From: Actinospineispora spinosispora DSM 44797
GTDB lineage: Bacteria > Actinomycetota > Actinomycetes > Mycobacteriales > Pseudonocardiaceae
Assembly (NCBI RefSeq): GCF_000429025.1
Contig: NZ_AUBB01000006.1
Coordinates: forward strand, 310,001-374,000
DNA: 64,000 nucleotides
Direction: 5' to 3'
Position 1 is the first letter of the stretch, and every line of letters begins with the position of its first letter. Below, piece after piece: positions 1 through 8,330 of the stretch. Below the pieces are notes generated by a model that had not been told where the DNA came from, did no database searches, and saw only the letters and a list, made by a program, of their open reading frames with translations. A program made the translations under genes and the position numbers.

Positions 1-434
1 TCGAGTTCCGCCGAGCGCACCTGCTGAACGTCAACCCGGTCGGGTTCGGCTCGATGGTCGTCGCCTCACTCGTCTCGATCGCGGCCTATTTCGGCGCCTT
101 CGGTGCCCTGGCCACGTCGCTGGCACCGTTCCTCTCGCTCGCATTGGCGCTGGTCCTGCCACCGGTGGTCGCACTCGCCACCAAGGGACGGTGGTACCTG
201 GCTCGCACGAGCGAGTTCCCGGCGGGCACGACCCACGCCACCTGCGGCGTGTGCGCCGGGAGCTTCGACGTCGTCGACATGGCGACCTGCCCGTTCCACG
301 GCGACGCGATCTGCTCGCTGTGCTGCTCGACCGACGGCGACTGCAAGGACCGGTGCAAACCCAGCGCCTGGCGGCCGGTCGCGCTCGGCATGCCCACCAT
401 CTCGTCCCACGTCAACCAGGAGGCACACCGATGA
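1..434 (+). CDS. NCS1-type nucleobase permease, C-terminal part (5' end outside window)
   Basis: The reading frame is open from base 3 and starts before the window. About 144 C-terminal residues are visible. They hold two hydrophobic segments (around SMVVASLVSIAAYFGAF and APFLSLALALVLPPVVAL), then a soluble tail with eight cysteines and one histidine in the pattern CGVC, CPFH, ICSLCC, DC, RCKP. Such a tail follows the transmembrane core in some purine/cytosine (NCS1) permease-like proteins; its function is not established, but the spacing suggests zinc binding. The stop overlaps the start of the cysteine hydrolase by 4 bases, so the transporter probably imports the substrate of the downstream hydrolases. 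The family call rests on the tail and the context because most of the protein is missing. Confidence 0.6.
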   Translation, partial: EFRRAHLLNVNPVGFGSMVVASLVSIAAYFGAFGALATSLAPFLSLALALVLPPVVALATKGRWYLARTSEFPAGTTHATCGVCAGSFDVVDMATCPFHGDAICSLCCSTDGDCKDRCKPSAWRPVALGMPTISSHVNQEAHR

Positions 435-1045
435 ACACCACAGCCCTGATCGTCGTCGACGTTCAGAACGGCTTCTGCCACCCGGACGGTTCGCTGCCCA
501 CGCTCGGCATGCCGCTCGCCGACGTCGACCGAGCGGTCACACAGAGCGCGGCGGCGGTCGCGCAGGCCCGTGAGCTCGGGATTCCGGTGGTCTTCACCCG
601 CCACGTGTACCGCCCCGGACGCGCCGACGAGGGCGCGAGCCTGATCGGCATGGTGGGCAACCGGCTCGCCGACGTCGGCGGTCTCGCCGCCGGAAGCTGG
701 GACGGCGACGTCGTCGACGAGCTGGGGTGGACCTCCGAGGACCTGACGGTCGACAAGGTCCGGTTCGACGCGTTCCTGTGGACGTCGCTCGACCCGCTGC
801 TGCGGGGGCTGGGCGTGGACCAGCTGCTGGTGTGCGGAGTCGTCACGAACATCTGCGTGGAGTCCACGGTGCGGGCCGCGTTCATGCGCGACTACCGGGT
901 GACGGTGATCGGGGACGCCTGCGCGGCCCAGACACCGAGGCTGCACGACATCGGCCTTGAGGTCATGGGCGGCATCGGGTTGGCCGAGGTCGTGTCGCTC
1001 GCCGACGGGTACCGCATCGGCGGACTGTCCGAGGTCGCGGCATGA
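431..1045 (+). CDS. Isochorismatase-family cysteine hydrolase
   Basis: This 204-residue alpha/beta hydrolase carries the family triad: Asp10 in VVDVQNGF, Lys109 in LTVDKVRF and the nucleophile Cys142 in GVVTNICVEST, next to the usual cis-peptide valines. The family hydrolyses C-N bonds in biuret, N-carbamoylsarcosine, ureidoacrylate and nicotinamide, or the ether bond of isochorismate. An AGGAGG ribosome site precedes the ATG, which overlaps the permease stop. With a nucleobase-type permease upstream and an amidase-signature enzyme downstream, a ureide or biuret-like substrate is more likely than isochorismate. The exact substrate cannot be read from the sequence. Confidence 0.88.
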   Translation: MNTTALIVVDVQNGFCHPDGSLPTLGMPLADVDRAVTQSAAAVAQARELGIPVVFTRHVYRPGRADEGASLIGMVGNRLADVGGLAAGSWDGDVVDELGWTSEDLTVDKVRFDAFLWTSLDPLLRGLGVDQLLVCGVVTNICVESTVRAAFMRDYRVTVIGDACAAQTPRLHDIGLEVMGGIGLAEVVSLADGYRIGGLSEVAA

Positions 1046-1146
1046 GACAGGGGTGCCGTGCGACGGTCACCCGGGTGTCACACCGGGGTAACACCCACTT
1101 CCTACCGTCACGCTCGGTGGAGATCCCGATCCGACGGCAGGTGCCG

Positions 1147-1911
1147 ATGCCCGAACGCACGTCCCGGACGGCCCACGACCATGGCGTGCGCAGGCTGCGC
1201 GACGTCATCCGCGCGGCCGTGCTCGGCGGCGCGTATCCGAGCGGCGTGCTGCCCGGCGAGGCCGAGCTGATGACCGAGCACGGCACCACCAGGGCCACCG
1301 TCCGGGACGCGCTGGCGATGCTGCGCAGCGATCGGCTCATCGAGCGGACCCAGGGCGTGGGAACCCACGCCGTCGTCGCACCGGTGCGGGCACAGATGGA
1401 GGAGGCGCTGGGGCTGCTCCGGCCGGCGAACAGCACGCTGTTCGACCCGAGGGTGCGCCCGCACGTGCTGGACCGTGCGGTGCTCCCGATACCGAGCACG
1501 CTCGCCGAGTGGATGGGTGTCGCGCCGGGCACCGACTGCCTGCGGCTGGACTACGTGTCGTTGCACGACGACGACCCGATCGCGCTGGCCACGAACTACG
1601 TGCTGTTCCCCGAGGCGGAGCGACTGCTGAACACCCCGTTCCGGCACGACTGGTACAGCCTGCTCGCCGACGCCGGAGTGCGGCTCGGCCAGTCCGAGTT
1701 CGTCATGGACAGCCTGCTCGCCGACCCGCTGTCCTCGTCCCTGCTCGACGTCGCGGAGGGCTCTGCCCTGCTGGCGATGGACCAGACGATCCGCGACCGG
1801 GACGGCCGCATCGTCAACGTCGCCTTCATCCGGATGCGTCCGGACCGCTTCCGATTCGTCTCCCGGGGCCACGCCCCCGCGCATCCCACCTCGACCCAGG
1901 AGCCGGCATGA
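1147..1911 (+). CDS. GntR-family regulator with UTRA ligand domain
   Basis: An N-terminal winged helix-turn-helix (residues about 10-75, with LPGEAELMTEHGTTRATVRDAL typical of GntR) is followed by a UTRA-like effector domain. About 254 residues from this start. The frame extends back to an ATG at 1042 that overlaps the hydrolase stop; 1147 was chosen because the winged helix begins shortly after it and the 35 extra residues look non-conserved, but the upstream start is possible. It is embedded in the operon between two catabolic genes and its stop overlaps the amidase start, so it probably represses its own operon in response to the substrate or a pathway intermediate. Confidence 0.82.
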   Translation: MPERTSRTAHDHGVRRLRDVIRAAVLGGAYPSGVLPGEAELMTEHGTTRATVRDALAMLRSDRLIERTQGVGTHAVVAPVRAQMEEALGLLRPANSTLFDPRVRPHVLDRAVLPIPSTLAEWMGVAPGTDCLRLDYVSLHDDDPIALATNYVLFPEAERLLNTPFRHDWYSLLADAGVRLGQSEFVMDSLLADPLSSSLLDVAEGSALLAMDQTIRDRDGRIVNVAFIRMRPDRFRFVSRGHAPAHPTSTQEPA

Positions 1912-3320
1912 CACTCCGCACCCTCACCGAAGCCGCCGAGGCGCTGCGCGCGGGCACTACGACCAGCCGCCGCCTGACCGAGCAGGCACTCGCCGTCGCC
2001 GACGAGTCCGACCGACATCTCGGCGTCTACCTGCACCGCTTCGACGAGTACGCACTGGACCGCGCCGATGTCGCCGATGCCGAGCTGGCCGCCGGCGTGG
2101 ACCGAGGGCCGCTGCACGGCATCCCGTTCGGGGTGAAGGACATCCTGGCGATGGCCGAGGGTCCGACGACCGCGCAGAGCCTGGTGCTCGACCCGGCATG
2201 GGGTGCCGGGAAGGACGCGCCGGTCGTCGCGCGGCTCAAGCAGGCGGGCGCGGTGATCACCGGGAAGACCTCGACCATGGAGTTCGCCTGCGGCATGCCC
2301 GACGACAGCAAGCCGTTCCCGGTACCGCGCAACCCCTGGGATCCGGCCACCTGGCCCGGCGGGTCCAGCTCGGGCACCGGGGGCGGCGTCGCCTCGGGAA
2401 TGTTCTTCGCGGGGCTCGGCACCGACACCGGCGGCAGCATCCGCATCCCGGCCGCGTTCTGTGGCATCACCGGTCTGATGCCGACGTTCGGCAGGGTGCC
2501 CAAGTCCGGTTGTGTCCCGCTCGGCTACAGCCTGGACCACATCGGCCCGATGGCACGCAGTGCACAGGACTGCGCGGCCGTGCTGGAGGTCATCGCCGGT
2601 CGGCACGCTAGCGACCCCGACTGCGTCGACGCCCCGTTCAGCGGGCCGGCCTGGGCGGAGGATCTGACGGGCCTGCGGGTGGGGGTCGTCCGGGACGGTC
2701 ACTTCCCGGTCGGGAGTGATCCGGCGCTGCCCGGCGCGTTCGACGCCACCGTCGCGCTGCTCGCCGAGTCCGGCGCCAGCACCACCCCGGTCGCGCTGCC
2801 CTACTGGACCGAGATGATCACCGCCGACATCGTCACGATGTGCTGCGAGGCACTCGCCTACCACCGCACGGACACCCAGCGACGCTGGGCGGACTACTAC
2901 CCGGCGACCAGGTCGATGCTGGCCAGGGGCGCTCTGGTGTCCGGTGCGGACTACGTGCAGGCTCAGCGCATGCGCCGGGTGGCCCAGGACGCGCTGCGCC
3001 GCCTGTTCACCGAGGTCGACGTCGTCGTCTGCCCGACCGCGTCGGTACCCGCACCGCCGTTGGACGGCTACCTGACCGGCGGCACCGACATCATGGCCCT
3101 GTTCGAACACATCCACACCGGCTACTGGGACAGCGTCGGCAACCCGGTCCTGGCGTTGCCCATGGGATTCACCGCCGCCGGTATGCCGCTGTCGGTCCAG
3201 GTCGCCGGACGCCCCTTCGCCGAGGCCCAGCTGCTACGCGTCGGCCAGGTCCTGCAGGCGCGCACCGACTGGCACCTGCAACTGCCCGAGCCGGTCGGCG
3301 ACACCGAGCTGGCCGCGTGA
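1908..3320 (+). CDS. Amidase-signature hydrolase (AtzE/GatA-like)
   Basis: This 470-residue enzyme has the Ser-cisSer-Lys triad of the amidase-signature family: Lys77 (FGVKD), cis-Ser153 in PGGSSSGTGGG and nucleophile Ser177 in DTGGSIRIPA, with the family's 24-residue spacing between the serines. The family cleaves amides, including allophanate and 1-carboxybiuret. A start inside the GntR stop (ATGA) implies translational coupling. The small gene that follows fits a GatC/AtzG-type partner, which favours an AtzE-like role in ureide breakdown, but aryl or aliphatic amides cannot be excluded. Confidence 0.88.
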   Translation: MTLRTLTEAAEALRAGTTTSRRLTEQALAVADESDRHLGVYLHRFDEYALDRADVADAELAAGVDRGPLHGIPFGVKDILAMAEGPTTAQSLVLDPAWGAGKDAPVVARLKQAGAVITGKTSTMEFACGMPDDSKPFPVPRNPWDPATWPGGSSSGTGGGVASGMFFAGLGTDTGGSIRIPAAFCGITGLMPTFGRVPKSGCVPLGYSLDHIGPMARSAQDCAAVLEVIAGRHASDPDCVDAPFSGPAWAEDLTGLRVGVVRDGHFPVGSDPALPGAFDATVALLAESGASTTPVALPYWTEMITADIVTMCCEALAYHRTDTQRRWADYYPATRSMLARGALVSGADYVQAQRMRRVAQDALRRLFTEVDVVVCPTASVPAPPLDGYLTGGTDIMALFEHIHTGYWDSVGNPVLALPMGFTAAGMPLSVQVAGRPFAEAQLLRVGQVLQARTDWHLQLPEPVGDTELAA

Positions 3321-3334
3321 GCACAGGGAGAGAC

Positions 3335-3529
3335 ATGAGCCTCGAACACGTACGGACGATGCTGGCGGCGGCCGGAATCCCCGCCTCCGACACCGAGATC
3401 ACCACCCTCGCCACCCAGTACCCGACAATGCGAACCCTGGTGGATCAGCTCTACACCCCACCCGAGGTCCGCTACGCCGATCCCGCCCTCCGCTTCACCC
3501 CCGAGGCCACGATCACCCCCTGGCCCTGA
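3335..3529 (+). CDS. Small protein, possible AtzG/GatC-like amidase partner
   Basis: This 64-residue protein lies 14 bases after the amidase with a good ribosome site (AGGGAGAG) before the ATG; an in-frame GTG at 3317 is an alternative start. The sequence is predicted helical with a proline-rich end (RYADPALRFTP). Size, helical character and position directly after an amidase-signature enzyme resemble AtzG or DUF4089 proteins, which are GatC-like subunits of 1-carboxybiuret hydrolase. Direct similarity is weak by eye, so the assignment rests on context. It is the last gene of the operon, ending just before a strong palindrome. Confidence 0.55.
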   Translation: MSLEHVRTMLAAAGIPASDTEITTLATQYPTMRTLVDQLYTPPEVRYADPALRFTPEATITPWP

Positions 3530-3542
3530 CCAGCGCGTCTTT

Positions 3543-3608
3543 CATGATCACCACCGTGTGAGGGCTGATTTCTCCCGCGAGATCAGCCCTCACGCGGTGG
3601 TGATCATG
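3543..3608. terminator. Bidirectional terminator palindrome (family B, copy 1)
   Basis: Two 27-base arms (3543-3569 and 3582-3608) with one mismatch enclose a 12-base loop. It lies between two convergent genes and its right arm contains the stop codon of the IclR gene. A close relative of the left half occurs at 49664. There is no long U-tract, so termination is inferred from position and stem strength. Confidence 0.8.
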
Positions 3609-4350
3609 ATCGGAGCAGGGCCGCCACCTGGTCGATCGTTGCCGACAGGGCCGCCTGGTGGGAGAGGAGCTGGGGGCGGGGGGTCGTGTAGGTGAGAGTC
3701 GAGATCGAGATCCCGCCCCCGGGCACGCCGTCGCGCACCAGGGGCATGGCCATGCAGCGGATGCCGGGTTCGTTCTCCTCGTCGTCGACCGCGTAACCCT
3801 GTGCCCGCACCCGGGCCAGGTCCTCGGCCAACGCCTGCCGCGTCGTGAGGGTGTTCGGCGTCCGCCGGGCGAGCCCGGTCTCGGTGATCAGCTCGCGCAG
3901 CTCGTCGTCGGCGAGCCGGGCCAGGATCGCCTTCCCGATCGCGGTGCAGTGCAGCGGGATGTGCATGCCCACCGTGGACGCCATCCGGACCGGACCCGGG
4001 CTGTCGATCTTGTGGACGTACACCGCCTGGGTGCCGCTGCGCAGCGCCATGTGCACGGTCGCGCCGACCTTCTCCCCCAATGCCCGCAGCACCTGCTCGA
4101 CGCCGCGGGGCGCGGCGACACCGAGCGCGGCGGCCAGGGCGGCCGAGCGTGGGGCCAGCCGGTAGGAGCCGCCGCCGACCGGCTCGACGTAACCGGCGTC
4201 GGCCAGCACACCCAGGATGCGGTGCGCGTTCGTCCGGGTGACTCCGGCCGTCTCGGCGATGTCGGCGAGCATCCGCGCGCCGGGAGCCACCGCCTCCAGC
4301 ACCCGTAGCGCGCGGGTCACCGCTCCGTCCGATCGTTCGCGCGCTGCCAC
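3604..4350 (-). CDS. IclR-family regulator (KdgR-like)
   Basis: 248 residues, GTG start with a strong AAGGAGA ribosome site. The N-terminal winged helix (about residues 10-65, TRALRVLEAV and IAETAGVTRTNAHRIL) is followed by the IclR effector domain (ATVHMALRSG, HCTAIGKAILA, GYAVDDEENEPGIRCMAMP). It is divergent from a KDPG aldolase/KDG kinase operon, and KdgR-type IclR proteins control such operons in other bacteria, commonly sensing 2-keto-3-deoxygluconate. A 6-5-6 inverted repeat in the shared upstream region is a likely operator. Confidence 0.88.
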   Translation of the reverse strand: MAARERSDGAVTRALRVLEAVAPGARMLADIAETAGVTRTNAHRILGVLADAGYVEPVGGGSYRLAPRSAALAAALGVAAPRGVEQVLRALGEKVGATVHMALRSGTQAVYVHKIDSPGPVRMASTVGMHIPLHCTAIGKAILARLADDELRELITETGLARRTPNTLTTRQALAEDLARVRAQGYAVDDEENEPGIRCMAMPLVRDGVPGGGISISTLTYTTPRPQLLSHQAALSATIDQVAALLRS

Positions 4351-4402
4351 TGTTCTCCTTCACCCCATGGTTGACGCCGCCCGTTGCGCGATCGTACCGT
4401 CT

Positions 4403-4419
4403 ATTCACCCAAAGTGAAT
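4403..4419. promoter_or_regulatory. Candidate IclR/KdgR operator
   Basis: ATTCAC-CCAAA-GTGAAT is a perfect 6-5-6 inverted repeat in an AT-richer patch between the divergent IclR and aldolase genes, 14 bases before the proposed aldolase ATG. Position and symmetry suit an operator for the adjacent IclR protein. Its closeness to the aldolase start suggests it overlaps the promoter. Confidence 0.6.
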
Positions 4420-4433
4420 GGCGTTGCTTGAAA

Positions 4434-5024
4434 ATGAATATACTGACGGATCTCTACCAGCAGGCCGTGCTCCCGGTGCTTCGATCCCCGTCCTGGCAGC
4501 GGGCGGTCGACACCGTCACCGCGCTGACCGATGCCGGGTGCCCGGTCGTCGAGCTCACCACGTCCACTCCCGACTGGGACACCGCGCTCGGCGCGGTGGC
4601 CGGCCGGCCGTGCCAGGTCGGGGTCGGCACGATCCGCTCGGTGGAGGAGGCGGAGAAGGCCCTCGCCTCGGGTGCGGCGTTCCTGGTCAGCCCGTTCCCG
4701 GTGGACGGGGTGGCGGCTCTCGCCTCGGCTGAGGACGTGCCGTTCATCCAGGGCGGATTCACCCCCGGCGAGCTGAGCGGTGCACGCAGCGCCGGCATCG
4801 CCAAGGTCTTCCCCGCCCACCTCGGCGGGCCGAGGTACCTGCGGTCACTCGCCCCGGTACTGCCGGAGCTACGGCTGGTCCCGACGGGCGGCATCGGCTG
4901 GGACGACGTGTCGGACTACCTGGCGGCCGGCGCGTTCGCCGTCGGTATCGGCTCGGGGCTCGACCTGCCCTCGGCCGAGCTGGCCGCCGCGTTCGCGCGA
5001 GTGCGCCGCGAGCCGCCGGTATGA
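4434..5024 (+). CDS. kdgA: 2-keto-3-deoxy-6-phosphogluconate (KDPG) aldolase
   Basis: About 196 residues of a class I KDPG/KHG aldolase barrel. Seen: the catalytic glutamate region PVVELTTST, the Schiff-base lysine in IAKVFPAHLGG, and the phosphate-binding VPTGGIGWDDVSDYL. It cleaves KDPG to pyruvate and glyceraldehyde-3-phosphate, the last step of this pathway. No clear ribosome site precedes the ATG at 4434, and a TATACT sequence just inside the gene leaves room for a leaderless or slightly later start. The stop overlaps the kinase start. Confidence 0.88.
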   Translation: MNILTDLYQQAVLPVLRSPSWQRAVDTVTALTDAGCPVVELTTSTPDWDTALGAVAGRPCQVGVGTIRSVEEAEKALASGAAFLVSPFPVDGVAALASAEDVPFIQGGFTPGELSGARSAGIAKVFPAHLGGPRYLRSLAPVLPELRLVPTGGIGWDDVSDYLAAGAFAVGIGSGLDLPSAELAAAFARVRREPPV

Positions 5025-5992
5025 GTGGGTTCGACGTCCTGGTGCTGGGCGAGCCGATGGTGGAACGGCACCACGACGCCGACGGCCGGACCCTCGCCCC
5101 GGACTCCGTGTCCGGCGACGCGTTCAACGCCGCCAGCGCGGCGGCACTCGCCGGTGCGCGGGTCGCGCTGCTGACCGTGCTGGGTGAGGACGACGCCGCC
5201 GAGCTGGTGATCAGGGAGCTGGAACGGCGCGGCATCCACACCGGGCACATCGCGCGGGCGTCGGCGCCCACCGGCGCGTACACCGTCACCTCGGACGTGC
5301 ACGGCCAACCCCGGTTCAGCTACCAGCGCGCGGGTTCGGCCGCGACCACCCTGGCGTGCACCCACCTCGACCGGTGGGGACCGGTCATCGACTCGGCACC
5401 GGTCCTGGTCACCAGCGGCATCACCTCGGCGTTGTCGGACGGCGCGGCCGAGCTGGTCTCCGGCGCGATCCGCCGCGCGTCCGAGGCAGGGTCGACGGCC
5501 TGCTACGACGTCAACTTCCGCCCCGGGCTCACCTCGCCGGAACGGGCGCGGCGGCTGCTGGACGAGGTCGCGCCGGGTTGTGGCCTGGTCAAGATCGCCA
5601 GCCCTGGCGACTCGGTGCCGCTGCTCGGGCTGACCGACCCGGCCGAGGTGTCCGCAGCGCTGCGCGCGCTGACCGACGCGGCGATCGTCGTCAGCCAGGG
5701 GTCACAGCCGATCGTGCTGAGCGAGCAACGCCAGGTCATGCGCTATCCGATCCTCCCGATGCCGCGCCCGGTGGACACCACGGGCGCGGGTGACGTGCTG
5801 CTCGGCACGCTGGCCGCCGCGCTGGCGGCGGGCAGCGCGCTGGCCAGCGCACTGCCCGTCGCCGTGGCCGCGGCCGGCCTGTCCACCCAGCACCGGGGCG
5901 GCGCGGCGCGGGCGTCGCTGAACGAGGTACTCGCAGCCCTCCAGTCCTGTCCGGAACCGTCCCACGCACTCAACGAGGAGTCGCGGTCATGA
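5021..5992 (+). CDS. kdgK: PfkB-family sugar kinase, probable 2-keto-3-deoxygluconate kinase
   Basis: 323 residues of a ribokinase/PfkB kinase with the C-terminal anion-hole signature DTTGAGDVLLG and an N-terminal substrate lobe ([22 protein letters not shown]). Coupled to the KDPG aldolase by a 4-base overlap, it probably phosphorylates 2-keto-3-deoxygluconate to KDPG. The neighbouring mannonate dehydratase supplies that substrate. Other sugar-acid substrates are possible, but the operon makes KDG the simplest choice. Confidence 0.85.
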   Translation: MSGFDVLVLGEPMVERHHDADGRTLAPDSVSGDAFNAASAAALAGARVALLTVLGEDDAAELVIRELERRGIHTGHIARASAPTGAYTVTSDVHGQPRFSYQRAGSAATTLACTHLDRWGPVIDSAPVLVTSGITSALSDGAAELVSGAIRRASEAGSTACYDVNFRPGLTSPERARRLLDEVAPGCGLVKIASPGDSVPLLGLTDPAEVSAALRALTDAAIVVSQGSQPIVLSEQRQVMRYPILPMPRPVDTTGAGDVLLGTLAAALAAGSALASALPVAVAAAGLSTQHRGGAARASLNEVLAALQSCPEPSHALNEESRS

Positions 5993-7332
5993 CCACCAAC
6001 CAGCCGTCGAGACGACAGACGACCACCCAGCCGCCGCCCCGGCCCCGCGGCCGGGGCAACAACACCCGCTGGGGGATCGTCGTCCTGTGCTTCCTCGGGA
6101 TCACGATCAACTACGTGGACCGCGCGAACCTGAGCGTCGCCCTCCCGGAGATGGCGAAGGACCTGCACATCCCGCCCGAGATCCAGGGTTTTGTGCTGTC
6201 CTCGTTCTTCATCACCTACGCGTTGGGCCAGCTGCCCGCCGGCAGCCTCACCGACAAGTACGGCGTGCGACCCATGTTCGCGATCGGCGCCTCGATCTGG
6301 GGCGTGTTCACCATGCTCGGCGGCGCCGTCCAGAACGTCGCCACGCTCATCGCCACCCGGCTCGGCCTCGGGGTGGGCGAGGCAGCGGGCTACCTCGGCT
6401 GCGCCAAGGCGGTGTCGCGCTGGTTCCCGCGTCACGAACGGGCACTGGCCAACTCCGTCTGGGACAACGGTGCGCGCGCCGGCACCGCCATCGCGCTGCC
6501 CGCCGTGACCGCGATCATCGCGCTGCTGAGCTGGCGGTGGTCGTTCGTCATCACCGGCCTGTTGGCGATCATCTGGGTCTTCGCGTGGCTGCGCGGCTAC
6601 CGGGAGCCGAAGGACCACCCGACGTTGTCCGAAGCCGAGTTCGAGTACATCAAGGCCGGCGGCGCCCGCTTGGACGACGCGGACGAGGCGTCGGCCGGTG
6701 TGAAGGTCCGCTGGCGGCAGCTGTTCGGCTACCGCACGGTGTGGGCGATGATGTTCGGCTTCTTCTGCCTGAACTACGCGATCTACTTCTTCATCACCTG
6801 GTTCCCCACCTACCTGGTGAAGGAACGCGGCTTCGACCTGCTCAAACTCGGCCTGTTCGGTGCGCTGCCTGGCATCATCGCGATCGGCGGTTCGCTGCTC
6901 GGTGGGTTCACCTCGGACCGGCTGATCCAGCGTGGCTGGTCACTCAACAAGGCACGCAAGACGTGCCTGGCCAGCGGCATGCTGGTCAGCTCGGTGATCG
7001 CGCTCGCCGTGCTGGTGCCGGAGGCCTGGCAGGCGCTGGCGCTACTGTCGCTCAGCTATGCGGCACTCGCCTTCTCCGCCGCGTCGGTCGCGACCCTGCC
7101 CTCCGACGTGGCCCCGCAGGCCGACCAGGTGTCCTCGCTCGCCGGTATCCAGAACTTCGCATCCAACGTGGCGGGTGTGCTGGGCCCGATCATGACCGGT
7201 TTCCTGATCGCCGCGACCGGCTCGTTCGTGCTGCCACTGCTGCTGTCCGGCGCGCTGTGCATCCTCGGCGCGATCACCTACACGGTCGGTATCCGGAAGG
7301 TCGCCCCACTTCCGCCCCGGATCACCGCATGA
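5989..7332 (+). CDS. MFS transporter, anion:cation symporter type (hexuronate/aldonate uptake)
   Basis: 447 residues with about twelve hydrophobic helices after a polar, proline-rich N-terminus of some 27 residues. Motifs GITINYVDRANLSVALPEM and GSLTDKYGVRPMF resemble the ACS branch (GudP, DgoT, ExuT), which imports aldonates, aldarates and hexuronates with protons. Lying between kinase and dehydrogenase with overlapping stops and starts, it is the likely uptake system for this operon's acid sugar. Confidence 0.87.
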   Translation: MTTNQPSRRQTTTQPPPRPRGRGNNTRWGIVVLCFLGITINYVDRANLSVALPEMAKDLHIPPEIQGFVLSSFFITYALGQLPAGSLTDKYGVRPMFAIGASIWGVFTMLGGAVQNVATLIATRLGLGVGEAAGYLGCAKAVSRWFPRHERALANSVWDNGARAGTAIALPAVTAIIALLSWRWSFVITGLLAIIWVFAWLRGYREPKDHPTLSEAEFEYIKAGGARLDDADEASAGVKVRWRQLFGYRTVWAMMFGFFCLNYAIYFFITWFPTYLVKERGFDLLKLGLFGALPGIIAIGGSLLGGFTSDRLIQRGWSLNKARKTCLASGMLVSSVIALAVLVPEAWQALALLSLSYAALAFSAASVATLPSDVAPQADQVSSLAGIQNFASNVAGVLGPIMTGFLIAATGSFVLPLLLSGALCILGAITYTVGIRKVAPLPPRITA

Positions 7333-8330
7333 CCGGGCAGGCGGCGGTGCTGCACGGCCCGAAGGACGTCAGGATCGAACAGCTGGCGCCCGCGCCGCTA
7401 CCGCCCGGTCACGTGCGGATCGCGCTGGAGGCCACCGGCCTGTGCGGCAGCGACCTGCACTACTACGCCGACGGACGCAACGGGCCGAACGTCGTGACCG
7501 CGCCGTTGGTGCTGGGTCACGAAGGCTCGGGGAAGGTGATCGAGGGCCCGGACGAGCTGGTCGGCCGGCGGGTCGCCATCGAACCCGCGGTGTCCTGCGG
7601 CGGGTGCCGGCCGTGCCGGACCGGGCGCTACAACCTGTGTCTGAACGGCACCTGCCTCGGTTCGCCGCCGACCCACGGCACCCTGCGCGGCGACGTCGTG
7701 ATGCCGGTGCGGAACGTGCACCCGGTACCGACACTCGGTGCCGGCGCGGCCGCGCTGGTCGAACCGCTCGCGGTCGGGACCTGGGCGGTCCGCCGTGCCG
7801 GGATCGGCCTCGGTGACCGGGTGCTGATCACCGGCGCCGGCCCGATCGGACAGCTCGCGGCGGTCGCGGCACGGTTGGCCGGAGCGAGCTGGATCGGTCT
7901 GATCGACACCGCGCAGGCGCGGCTGGCCAGCGCCGACGGCCTCGCCGACGAGTACTTCGCCGAACCGCCGGACGCGGTGAACGCCGATGTCCTGGTGGAA
8001 TGCTCGGGCGCACCGGAAGCGTTCGCCGAGCTGGGCATGCTGCGTCCCGGCGCTCGGATCGCGCTGGTCGGTACCCCCGCCCGACGAGCGTTGAGCACCG
8101 GGTTCCTCGTGCACGCGCAACGCTACGAGCTCGACGTACTCGGCTGCTTCCGGTACGGGCCCGGTGCGTTCGCCTCGGCCGCCGCGTTGGCCGGCAGCGG
8201 TCGCGTCGACCTGGAACGGCTCATCACCGCCAGCTACCCACTCACCGAGGCCGCGACCGCGCTGCACACCGCGCTGACCGACCGGACCCAGCTCAAGACC
8301 CTCGTACTCAGCTCCGGAGCGACCGTATGA
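7329..8330 (+). CDS. Zinc-dependent medium-chain dehydrogenase (L-gulonate/L-idonate 5-dehydrogenase-like)
   Basis: 333 residues. The catalytic zinc site is Cys39 (GLCGSD) and His64-Glu65 (GHE); the structural zinc site is Cys90, Cys93, Cys96 and Cys104. A Rossmann motif [10 protein letters not shown] follows. This is the sorbitol/idonate/threonine dehydrogenase branch. In the known L-gulonate pathway a dehydrogenase of this kind makes D-fructuronate, which a UxuB-like enzyme reduces to D-mannonate. All the downstream enzymes are present in this operon, so L-gulonate is the favoured substrate by inference; L-idonate or a polyol is possible. Confidence 0.85.
   Translation: MTGQAAVLHGPKDVRIEQLAPAPLPPGHVRIALEATGLCGSDLHYYADGRNGPNVVTAPLVLGHEGSGKVIEGPDELVGRRVAIEPAVSCGGCRPCRTGRYNLCLNGTCLGSPPTHGTLRGDVVMPVRNVHPVPTLGAGAAALVEPLAVGTWAVRRAGIGLGDRVLITGAGPIGQLAAVAARLAGASWIGLIDTAQARLASADGLADEYFAEPPDAVNADVLVECSGAPEAFAELGMLRPGARIALVGTPARRALSTGFLVHAQRYELDVLGCFRYGPGAFASAAALAGSGRVDLERLITASYPLTEAATALHTALTDRTQLKTLVLSSGATV

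Noticed and set aside
1042..1146. Extended start of the GntR regulator
   Set aside because: The ATG overlaps the hydrolase stop, so it is possible, but the 35 added residues precede the winged helix with no family similarity; kept only as an alternative.
4436..4446. TATACT as the -10 box of the kdg operon
   Set aside because: It lies downstream of the proposed kdgA ATG, so it works only if translation starts later; there is not enough evidence to move the start.
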